Source of the DNA: UBA695 sp042691655
GTDB lineage: Bacteria > Verrucomicrobiota > Verrucomicrobiia > Chthoniobacterales > Chthoniobacteraceae
Assembly (NCBI GenBank): GCA_042691655.1
Contig: CP170506.1
Coordinates: 4,340,001 to 4,404,000, forward strand
Length of the DNA: 64,000 nucleotides
Reading direction: 5' to 3'
The notes beneath the pieces are model-generated. The model saw only the letters and a list, made by a program, of their open reading frames with translations, made no database searches and was not told the DNA's origin. Position 1 is the stretch's first letter. Each line of letters starts with the position of its first letter. A program made the position numbers and the translations under genes. Positions 56,331 to 64,000 of this stretch are shown piece after piece.

Positions 56331-56787
56331 TCAATGCCGCCGTATTGAGTCGAGCCGCGCGACGCCATTCCCGGAAACGGAAATCTCGGCCACGCAAAAC
56401 CATAACTTTTCCGAGTCCTGGCCCGCGTTGACGACAACGCTTTCCCCGATCCGCGTCCTCCAAACGCCGCCGAAGAGCGGCGTGTTGTGGTCGTGCCCGC
56501 TAACGACAAGACAGGGGCGGTACCGTTCGATGGCTTCCGCCCATTGGGGGCGCGCCGTGAGTCCAATGGCGATCCCGCGTGCGACGGGCGGCTCGTGCAT
56601 GAGCCACAATCCGGTCGCCGCGGCAATGCCCGTTCCACAACGAGATCGGGTAGCCAGGTTTCGTAATCAAGCGCGTTTTCGCCCGCCCGGGGAGAGTAAC
56701 CGAATCCACACGGGAACCCGGCGGCCTTCGCCAGTTGTTGGAATAACCCCGGACGGAAATGGAGATCGGAGACGGTAAGGATTCTCA
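56331..56787 (-). pseudogene. Broken metallophosphoesterase gene
   Basis: The N-terminal part MRILTVSDLHFRPG (Asp-x-His motif) is in one frame from 56787. The C-terminal part with LWLMHEPPV and VVSGHDHNTP (GHxH motif) is in the next frame, ending at 56331. The switch lies at about 56620-56660. The central GDxxD and GNHD motifs of calcineurin-like phosphoesterases are missing, so an internal deletion with frame loss is likely. No functional product is expected. Confidence 0.7.
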
Positions 56788-56877
56788 TGCCGTCAGATAC
56801 CGCGCCCGTTTCGTTCGGGGAATCCCCCGGGCGTTCAGCGCTCATCGATAAGCCGCGGCCCCTTTTCCCGAATCGGG

Positions 56878-57105
56878 TTACCAGCACCGCGATCCGTCCG
56901 GCCCGCGTGATTCGGCTTCGCCTAGCAATACCTCGTTGCCGTAGCCGCAGTCGCCGCGCAGCATCGCAGGCCAATGGGTGCGCGGGATCGAGAGCGCCGC
57001 CGTGCCCAGCACATCCACCACGCGGCTGCCCCGATTGCCTTCGTAGCGCAACGGTATGCTCTTTACAAAGCGCTCCCAGCGGCCTCCGATATGGAGAAAT
57101 AGCGC
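56878..57105 (-). pseudogene. Decayed transposase fragment (possibly IS1380 type)
   Basis: A 75-codon open piece contains RYEGNRGSRVVDVLGTAALS and AMLRGDCGYGNEVLLGEAE. The RGDCGYGN segment recalls the RGDSGFG/RGDCGYGNE stretch of IS1380-like transposases. It has no start and ends soon after. The rest of 56788-57301 holds only short open pieces, such as one from 57244 (MSGQIVSENKVKPPKKPKNW) that I cannot assign. Low certainty about the family. Confidence 0.35.
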
Positions 57106-57301
57106 AAAGAATATGAGCTACCCCCTCGCGGATGGTCTCCTTTACGACATGCAACTCGTCCGCTATCTCCTGCATGTTATACATCCAATTTTTCGGTTTC
57201 TTGGGTGGTTTGACTTTATTTTCTGAAACAATCTGCCCACTCATTCTCTACGCATGTGACTCCTATTCAAAAGCATGACCTCCGGCGACTATTCGGTTCC
57301 A

Positions 57302-57710
57302 TCACCGTTTCAGGAGCGGCGCCTGTCCTTCTTTGGAACTCGTCTCCCGAAACCGCTGGATATCCAACGCCTGCTCGATGATCAGGGACTTCAGCCGGGC
57401 ATTTTCTTCCAGCAACACGGTTATGTGTGCGCTCTCATGTAGAGGGTCGATTGCCGGGTGCTCTCCGCTCTCATTCCGCTGAATGGAGTCTTTTTTCCCA
57501 ACGTGTCGGTCCAGCAGCCCGTTTTCCTTCTCCAATTTTTTCATGCGTAGCGTCGCCGCGAGCAAGGTCTCGCCAAAACCTCTTTTGCCATCGGTAGTAG
57601 GTCATCCTGGTGATGTGATGTGCCTCACATGCGGCACCAATAGAAATGCCGCTTTGCTTTATTTGAGTGAGTATCCAGAGGACCTCTCTTTCACTATGCC
57701 TTCTATTCAT
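57302..57710 (-). pseudogene. IS3-type OrfA remnant with frameshift
   Basis: The first part, from 57710, has SEREVLWILTQIKQSGISIG, AACEAHHITRMTYYRWQKRF, the OrfA HTH of IS3 elements. Removing one base in the A4 run at 57575-57578 (TTTT on the coding strand) restores GETLLAATLRMKKLEKENG, and a leucine-zipper segment LLEENARLKSLIIEQALDIQ follows to 57302. So the gene is broken by a single-base change and an odd middle segment. No OrfB and no end repeats were seen. Confidence 0.7.
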
Positions 57711-57724
57711 GACTTCCCTGGCAT

Positions 57725-60700
57725 CTACTGATTCAGTTTGGCGAAGATTACCTCGGTATCGTTCCCGGGGACTTGCGTCGTGCCGTCGCCTGGGTTTGTG
57801 TCTCCGGTATCCCCCTTCATCCCGTAGCCAACGACCTGCACCTGGAAGATCGACGGAAGCGCTTGCTGTGCCGCACCGTTTCCGGTATCCGGGGCGTTCA
57901 TCGCGTTTGTAGCCGCGCCAGAGGTATTGGCTGCCGCCGTCATTGCCCCAATGTTCGGAGAAACGGCAGTCACGGTTGGGATGCCACTACTGTTGCCCTG
58001 CACCTGGATGTTGGCTGCGTTGAGGATGTATAGGGCGGCGATGTTGATGTTGCCAGAGACGCGGATGCCCGCTTCACCGGCGTCGATGGTGCCAAGGGGC
58101 GCGATCAGGTCGATGTCGCCCGGCGGAACCTCCGGAATCGGGTTCAGCGTGGCGATGCCCGCGCCGCTGGAGGGCACCGTCGGCGATAGCGTTACGTTGC
58201 CGTAGTTGTCATAGACGCGCTTAGGCGGAGTATAAATGACGGTGGTTTTGGAGCCGCGGCCCGCGTTGATGTCGCCCTCGGCTGACCACGCCATGATATT
58301 TCCGCCAAAGGTGGTCATGATGCGGGAGAGGCCCAAGAGGATGCTGCTTTCGGAATAGAGATTGATGTCGCCCGAGCCTTGCGTGATCAAGCCAGCCGTC
58401 GAACCGGGTCTGGTCCCCTCCACCCCGATCACCTGCCGACCGCCGGGGGTCAGAATGGTGATGTCGCCGCCAAAGAGGGTGCTGATGCCGGAATTGCCGT
58501 ACATTGTCACACTGCCGGAATACTCGCGGTTCTCGGGGAACAGGGCGGCGATCGCCTCGCGGCCACGCAGATAGGAGTGATAGCGGCTGCTGGTGGGGTC
58601 GTTGTACTCGCGTCCGGCGGCCTTAAGCTCGGCGAAATAGACCTGGCGCAGGAAGATGCGCTGCTGCTCCGGCGCCAGGGCGTCGAAATAGGCGAGCGCT
58701 CCTTCATCCGTGCCGGTGAAGCTGTATCGGTCAGCCAGCCACTCGCTCAACTCCTCCGTATAGACCTTGGTGGTCACTTCAGCCTCATCGTCGAGATTGA
58801 CGGAAAGGTAACGGGTGCGGATCGCGCTCCAGTCCGCGCCGTCACCCATGCCCGCCATCATCGTGATTGAGGCACCCGAACGATTGTCGCCCGCAACAAT
58901 GGGCCCGATGGATGTGACGGAGGTATTGTCCCCCATCTGGATGTTGCGGCCTGCGCTGATCTCCAGTGTGCCGGGACCGGCAATATCGAAGTTGCTATAG
59001 AGGATGTCGCGACCGGCCGAGATGATCGAAACGTCCGTTTCGTTGCTGTGAACGATCAGGTTCGCGTCATCCGCAGAGCCGCTCGACACGATGTCGCGAC
59101 CCGCCTGCATCCAGACCGGAGCGCCGGCGACATAGGCGGTGATGCTGCCTTCTATGGTATGACCTGTGGAGAGACCCACAATATCGCCTTCTACCGCGTA
59201 GATGCGGATCGGCTCAGCGTCTGCATCGCGTTCCAGGGCCGTCGCAGCGGTGTTCAGCCCGAAAGCGAATAGGGAATATTCCCCGTTCCAAGAAAAGCTT
59301 CTGCCGCCGTTATACGTAACAGCGGCCTCGCCCTCTATGGAGAGATTGGAAACCTCGTCGCCGCCAGTTCTAGACACCCCAACGAAAGCTGGGTCGAACG
59401 GCGTAGGCAATTCGGTTCCCGATGAGGACAGGGTGATAGAGTGCCGGGATTCGTCCACTGTGTCTGTTAGCCTGGCCCCACCGTAGATCGATCCGGCCGC
59501 GATGATCGATAGTTCACTAGTGGCCGAGGGGGCGAGCACGTCACTCGTAGGAGTTTGATACTGTGAGGTGTAGCCGGCGGATACTCCGAAATAGATGCTG
59601 CCGCTATAGGCGGCGACCCGCAGGATCGACGGCCAGACGTCGTCGATAACATCGGAACTGTACGCGCTGCCATTATAGGAGCTGCTGCCTGCCTTGCTCG
59701 GTGCCATATTGCCGCCCGCCGAGATCAGGTTGATGGCCGTGTTCTCGGTCCAGAGGGTAAACCAGCTATAGCCGCCGCCCGTAGAGGTCGCGCCGTCCAC
59801 CGTGAAGCTCGACGTATTGTATTGAAGGCTGCGGGTCGCGTCGCCAGCCCCCGCGATCACCATGTCGCCCAGGGTTTGCACATAGACCGCTGAGTCGCCC
59901 GGCACCAGCACGATCCCGGAATAGGAAGTCGCGCTATTTTCCTCGAACGGGTCGGTGCCTCGGGGATCAACCGGATTGTTGGTTGTACCGATGCGATAGC
60001 TGGTATTAACGGTGCCGATCGATGCGGCGTCAATCTGGGTCGTGCCCCGCAGGTTGATGATGCTGCCGCCAAGCGCCGTCTTATTGTTGCGATCAGTGCT
60101 TGTGGACAGAGGATTGAGCGCACCGGCGATGCTCAGGTCGAGATCGCCGCCGCCAGTCTGGACCAGGGTGCCATCGGCATCGACCCGCCCAGTGGAAGCG
60201 ACCGCGATCACTAGCCCCTGACTGCGGCTGGTTTTGTTAAGCCCACTGCTTTCGGTGCCCCTGGAGGTGATTTCACCGGCATCGCCGCCGACGCGGACCG
60301 TGACATTGCCGCCACCGAGCGTCCCGTAGCCGGTGAAGCCGGTCACGATCGGATCGCTTGTGCTGGAAACCCGGATATAAGTGCCGAAGTTGATCCACCA
60401 GGAGGTCAGAATGGTATCGTCCAGGTCTACGCTGCCCGAACCTTGCCGCCAGAGCCAGGTGCCGGTCACCACGCTTGAAACATCCTCATAGGCATCGGTG
60501 CTCCAGCCATTCTCCAAGATGTCGCCGACGAGATCGCCGCCGGCCACGATCAGGAGGTTGCCGCCCTGATCGGGATACCAAGCCTCATAGCTAGCCATCG
60601 CCGCCGAATAATCGGCATCCGTGTTGCCCAGTACCGAGCCGTCCGTCAGCGTGCCGCGTGCCTGATTATAGGCCGCTTCCACACTTGTCGCCGTGCCCGC

Positions 60701-63700
60701 CGTGTAAACGCCATAGAGCGACTCCATGCGGATATCCCCCGCGGCAACCAGCGAGAGATCGCCGACGCCAGTGCGTACGACGCTGAAAGAGGGACTGACT
60801 GGGTCGGTTTTGACCAGCGTCTCCACGCCACCCACTATTTCGTATAAGTATTTATAGAGGTAGTTGTAATCGGGGTCCAACAGATACTCTAAATCATATG
60901 GATCAATCACCTCGCCCGGTGTCATACCCCAATCGTTGTTCTCCGACCAGACATAGGTGCCGGTGCCCTCTTCGACTTCTATCTCGTAACCGTATACATA
61001 ATGCGTATCCGCAAGCCTGATCGTGCCCTTCGAAGCCGGATTAAGCGCCAGGACATCGGCGGAGGTGAGGTCTGCGCCCGCGACAAGATCTATACTCCAG
61101 GAACTCGCGCCTGCGCCGAGCATCGAAGCCACGGCCCAGTTGGCTCCCTGGCGGCCATCGACTGTAGAGCGCAGATCGACCGCTGTGTCACCCACAAGCT
61201 GAACATTGGTCATGGAGGGAATGAGCGAGCCACGAGCGAGCGAAACCTGCGCGGACGTCACCAACGGAGTGTTCACATTGGAGGTGCTCGGAAGTGCGAT
61301 CCCCTTGGGCCAGGTTAGCGCGGCAACCCCTGTTGCTGCGTTGAGCGTCGTGCCCGCGCCCAGCTTCATGCCAGCGTTGAGCGTCACCGCTTGGGCCAAC
61401 ACCGTGCCCACCGCGTAGGCGATGCTGCCATCGGCGTTGTAGATATTGGCCGCGAGCACCGTTCCCGAGGAGAGACTGTAGCTGCTCGTCAGGACTGCAT
61501 CGACCGGCAGGACCGTGCCGGAGGCCAGCGTCATCGCGGTCAACGGCACGCTGTAGTTGAGCGTGACCCCCGCCACGAAGGTCGTGCCCGCATCCAGGAC
61601 CACGCCGTCCATCGGGATGACGATATCGCCACCGAACGGTGTCGTGCCCTCGGTCAGGATCCAGCCGCTATCGTCGGGCGTTTCCGCTGGTGGCGCGAAT
61701 CCGTCAGTGATGCTGCCATAGATATTGAGGTCGCCCGCTGCACGCAGGACCAGTACGCCCGGCTCGCCATAGCCGCGCATCGCCGGATTGGTACGATCGG
61801 CCTCCGGCCCGTAGCGATAGCCGGAGAGGTCGAGATCGCCAGCGACCGTCAGCGTGCCCGTGGGGTTGGTGGCGTCATTGCTGATAATCTCAACACCGGG
61901 GCGCAGATGATAGGTGCCGAGCCTCGCCAGACGGCCGGACAGGCCAGTATTGAGCAGCGCCGCGTTGATGAACGCCTGGCTGTCAATATCGATCGTATCG
62001 AGATAGGCCTGGGTGATGAGCTGCGGACGCGCGCCCGAAACGTCGGCGGTGTCTGCCAGCGGCGCGTCGTCATAGGTGCGGAACGCATTGACCGCGATGG
62101 TCTTGGCGCCCCGGATGACCGGGGTGCCGGTCACCTCGATCGCGACGTCGTCGGAACCGATCCGCGCCGCGTTGAGGTCGAGCGTGCCGCGTGCCACGCC
62201 GTCATATTGCCCGTCTTCGGTACCCACGGCCACTTCCGTTCCAGTGCGCAGGTCGATGACCGCGCCAGCGCCCAGCGTCAGCGTGCCGTGGCTGCTGGTA
62301 AGATCGACAATCGCACGGTTGGGGCTGTCGATGATCTCCCCATAGCTGTCCACGCGCAGGCCCGTGCCGTGGGCGTCGAGGATGCCGTTGATGGTGAGGT
62401 CGCCCGAGGCCGCAAGGGTGATCGAGCCGACCTGAACGCCCGAGGCATCGATCGTGCCGTTGACGGTGAGATTGCCGCCGTCGAGGACGATCTGTACCTC
62501 ACGCGCCTTCACCTCGTCGCCGATGGTCAGGTCGCCCTGCTTGATCTGGAAGCGCCTTGCGCCGAATACCCCGCCCTCGTTGAGCCGCGCATTCAGACCG
62601 GCAAAGTCGGCCAGCGTCTGTGCCCGGACGGTCAACTCGGCCGCGTCATAGGGAACGGTGGAGCCGCCCGTCTCATAGTCGCCGGTGGCCGATCCCAGGA
62701 TCGCGCCCGCCAGATCGACCTGACCGGCCGCCGCCCCCAGCGCCGTCACGGTCATCGTGCCACCGCTATTGTGCTTGGCTGACAGGTCGACGAGGGAATC
62801 TTCCGCCGTGGTGATATTACCATTGGTACTGACCAGCACCAGATCGCCGCCCCAACTGTAATTGGTGACATCGATCAGCGCGACCGACCGTCCCGCAAGG
62901 TCAATGTGGGCAGCTTCGCCAAGGGTCAGGTTTTGTTCAGCCGTGAGCGTCAGCACGCCCGACGGCAGCGCCACTGCCGTATTCAGCGTGACATTGCGGG
63001 CCGAGATCGCGAGTTGCGCACCCAGCTCAGCCACGTCGGCGGTGTCGGCCACGCTACCGGGCGCGCTAAGCACCACATCGCCCCCGGCGGTGACGGTGAA
63101 TTTTGATCCGGCTTCACCGGTGACGAGCGGCGTGGAAATGGAAAGATTGCCGCCCGTGTATTGCCAGCCTTCGCCGCTCACATAATCACCGCGCGACTGA
63201 TAGACCGACAGCGTGCTTTCGCCACTTGCGGAAATCCGCCCGCTGGCGTTGAGGCTCACATTGGCGAAGCCGAGCGCCAGGCGTTCATCCTTGGCTATGC
63301 TGGCGGGCTGGGTATTGGGACCATAGCCGAACAGGATGGAGGTGGCCTCAATCGCCAGCGTGCCATTGCCAAGCAGGCTGGCGACCGGTGCACCTGCTTC
63401 GCCTTCTGCGCCGGTCCAGATGAACTCGTCCGCGCGGATGGTCGCGACATCTCCCGCCGCGCCATAACCATAGATGGCAGGCGTGCCGAAGACGATGCGC
63501 TCTACCGAGGTGGCGTCCAACTCGACCGCGCCGTAAACATTCACCGCGTCTTTGGCATTAAGGACGAGCGTCTCCAGTGCGGGAGCATTGGTGGCCGTAT
63601 TACCCGCCAGGAGCGCCGCCAGCTTCGCCTGGTTGAGTACCAGCCCGTCGGGCAGTTGCCCGGCCGCACTGGCCGCAGCGATAGTCGAATCCTCGCCGAG

Positions 63701-64000
63701 ATTGACCGAGGAAACGCCGAGTACCAGGTTCTTGGTCCCGTAGCTGACATTGTCGGCGATGGTCAGCGCGCGGGAAGTGGCGATGGCGATCGTGCCGTCG
63801 GAAATGAGCGTCGTCGTCAGATCCCCGGCAGCGGTCACGCGGGCACCGATGTTGATATTGATGCCAGCGCCATTTTCCGAGTCCGTGTCCGTCAAGAGCA
63901 GGTTGACCCAGCCGCCCGAGAGGATCAGCGCGCCAGAGGTCTGGAACACATAGCCGTCGCTCGAATCGAAAGCGCGTGAATCGCTCGCCCGTGCGATCAG
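57725..64000 (-). CDS. Giant filamentous haemagglutinin-like protein, C-terminal part (partial)
   Basis: The reading frame runs without stop from the window edge at 64000 to 57725, over 2,090 codons, so the start is outside. It is a beta-helix protein rich in Gly, Asp, Thr and Ser with repeated segments such as GDLTINGILDAHGTG, GDLNIYGSITDG and GDITILTPGGRQVIGVEG. The last part (SEGDINAGRGSKTTVIYTPP, PPGDIDLIAPLGTIDAGEAG) matches DUF3739, the C-terminal domain of filamentous-haemagglutinin family proteins of alphaproteobacteria. It should be exported by a two-partner (TpsB) system, which is not in the window. No outer membrane barrel is visible. The sphingomonad-like sequence next to broken transposases suggests horizontal acquisition. 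Confidence 0.8.
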   Translation of the reverse strand: MIARASDSRAFDSSDGYVFQTSGALILSGGWVNLLLTDTDSENGAGININIGARVTAAGDLTTTLISDGTIAIATSRALTIADNVSYGTKNLVLGVSSVNLGEDSTIAAASAAGQLPDGLVLNQAKLAALLAGNTATNAPALETLVLNAKDAVNVYGAVELDATSVERIVFGTPAIYGYGAAGDVATIRADEFIWTGAEGEAGAPVASLLGNGTLAIEATSILFGYGPNTQPASIAKDERLALGFANVSLNASGRISASGESTLSVYQSRGDYVSGEGWQYTGGNLSISTPLVTGEAGSKFTVTAGGDVVLSAPGSVADTADVAELGAQLAISARNVTLNTAVALPSGVLTLTAEQNLTLGEAAHIDLAGRSVALIDVTNYSWGGDLVLVSTNGNITTAEDSLVDLSAKHNSGGTMTVTALGAAAGQVDLAGAILGSATGDYETGGSTVPYDAAELTVRAQTLADFAGLNARLNEGGVFGARRFQIKQGDLTIGDEVKAREVQIVLDGGNLTVNGTIDASGVQVGSITLAASGDLTINGILDAHGTGLRVDSYGEIIDSPNRAIVDLTSSHGTLTLGAGAVIDLRTGTEVAVGTEDGQYDGVARGTLDLNAARIGSDDVAIEVTGTPVIRGAKTIAVNAFRTYDDAPLADTADVSGARPQLITQAYLDTIDIDSQAFINAALLNTGLSGRLARLGTYHLRPGVEIISNDATNPTGTLTVAGDLDLSGYRYGPEADRTNPAMRGYGEPGVLVLRAAGDLNIYGSITDGFAPPAETPDDSGWILTEGTTPFGGDIVIPMDGVVLDAGTTFVAGVTLNYSVPLTAMTLASGTVLPVDAVLTSSYSLSSGTVLAANIYNADGSIAYAVGTVLAQAVTLNAGMKLGAGTTLNAATGVAALTWPKGIALPSTSNVNTPLVTSAQVSLARGSLIPSMTNVQLVGDTAVDLRSTVDGRQGANWAVASMLGAGASSWSIDLVAGADLTSADVLALNPASKGTIRLADTHYVYGYEIEVEEGTGTYVWSENNDWGMTPGEVIDPYDLEYLLDPDYNYLYKYLYEIVGGVETLVKTDPVSPSFSVVRTGVGDLSLVAAGDIRMESLYGVYTAGTATSVEAAYNQARGTLTDGSVLGNTDADYSAAMASYEAWYPDQGGNLLIVAGGDLVGDILENGWSTDAYEDVSSVVTGTWLWRQGSGSVDLDDTILTSWWINFGTYIRVSSTSDPIVTGFTGYGTLGGGNVTVRVGGDAGEITSRGTESSGLNKTSRSQGLVIAVASTGRVDADGTLVQTGGGDLDLSIAGALNPLSTSTDRNNKTALGGSIINLRGTTQIDAASIGTVNTSYRIGTTNNPVDPRGTDPFEENSATSYSGIVLVPGDSAVYVQTLGDMVIAGAGDATRSLQYNTSSFTVDGATSTGGGYSWFTLWTENTAINLISAGGNMAPSKAGSSSYNGSAYSSDVIDDVWPSILRVAAYSGSIYFGVSAGYTSQYQTPTSDVLAPSATSELSIIAAGSIYGGARLTDTVDESRHSITLSSSGTELPTPFDPAFVGVSRTGGDEVSNLSIEGEAAVTYNGGRSFSWNGEYSLFAFGLNTAATALERDADAEPIRIYAVEGDIVGLSTGHTIEGSITAYVAGAPVWMQAGRDIVSSGSADDANLIVHSNETDVSIISAGRDILYSNFDIAGPGTLEISAGRNIQMGDNTSVTSIGPIVAGDNRSGASITMMAGMGDGADWSAIRTRYLSVNLDDEAEVTTKVYTEELSEWLADRYSFTGTDEGALAYFDALAPEQQRIFLRQVYFAELKAAGREYNDPTSSRYHSYLRGREAIAALFPENREYSGSVTMYGNSGISTLFGGDITILTPGGRQVIGVEGTRPGSTAGLITQGSGDINLYSESSILLGLSRIMTTFGGNIMAWSAEGDINAGRGSKTTVIYTPPKRVYDNYGNVTLSPTVPSSGAGIATLNPIPEVPPGDIDLIAPLGTIDAGEAGIRVSGNINIAALYILNAANIQVQGNSSGIPTVTAVSPNIGAMTAAANTSGAATNAMNAPDTGNGAAQQALPSIFQVQVVGYGMKGDTGDTNPGDGTTQVPGNDTEVIFAKLNQ

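Noticed and set aside
56315..57244. N-terminal 310 codons of a frame fused to the TPR protein
   Set aside because: Composed of parts of the phosphoesterase and transposase remnants in mixed frames; not part of the TPR fold.
61391..62782. Plus-strand frame of 463 codons within the giant haemagglutinin
   Set aside because: Antisense to a repeat-rich gene whose own frame has clear family features.

Overview
The window looks like a chromosomal segment of a GC-rich, polysaccharide-degrading member of the Verrucomicrobiota (Opitutae, Terrimicrobium or Chthoniobacter-like). The grounds are a four-gene pseudopilin cassette of the kind named Verru_Chthon A-D, a neighbouring PEP-CTERM autotransporter-repeat protein, two LacI-type regulators of the verrucomicrobial subtype, a glycan-degrading gene set, and many genes with weak Shine-Dalgarno sites. 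The assignment is by family recognition; no search was run.

Layout. 0.27-4.85 kb: a glycine-rich autotransporter and an ISL3-type transposase. 4.8-13.2 kb: a secreted clan GH-A glycoside hydrolase, then the hexuronate operon uxaC-uxaB-uxaA divergent from a XylR-like regulator. 13.2-21.5 kb: envelope-glycan genes (YfhO-like protein, two paralogous GT39-type transferases, a GT9 transferase) around an ArfB-like release factor and nagB. 21.7-30.8 kb: mostly housekeeping (response regulator, scpA, uvrA, alcohol dehydrogenase, Nudix) with a few unknowns. 30.9-35.3 kb: GH94 phosphorylase, a LacI regulator and a sugar isomerase/epimerase. 35.3-52.6 kb: the pseudopilin cassette, PEP-CTERM autotransporter, 2-hydroxyacid dehydrogenase, acetyl xylan esterase, GH16, a second LacI regulator, an MFS transporter and a heparinase-like lyase. 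52.8-57.7 kb: a secreted nitroreductase, a large TPR protein and a decayed island of gene and transposase remnants. 57.7-64 kb: the C-terminal part of a giant filamentous-haemagglutinin-like protein that runs off the window.

The most interesting result is a shared operator. A 14-bp sequence close to TTCTAGCTATAGAA occurs in the upstream region of the pseudopilin cassette, of the PEP-CTERM autotransporter, twice between the esterase and GH16 genes, upstream of the lyase, and against the start codon of the LacI gene at 48.1-49.1 kb. This suggests one auto-regulated LacI regulon that joins secreted glycan hydrolysis, sugar uptake, a pseudopilus-like cassette and a surface autotransporter. Together with the uronate operon this suggests growth on acetylated, uronate-containing polysaccharides. 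That is an inference from sequence only.
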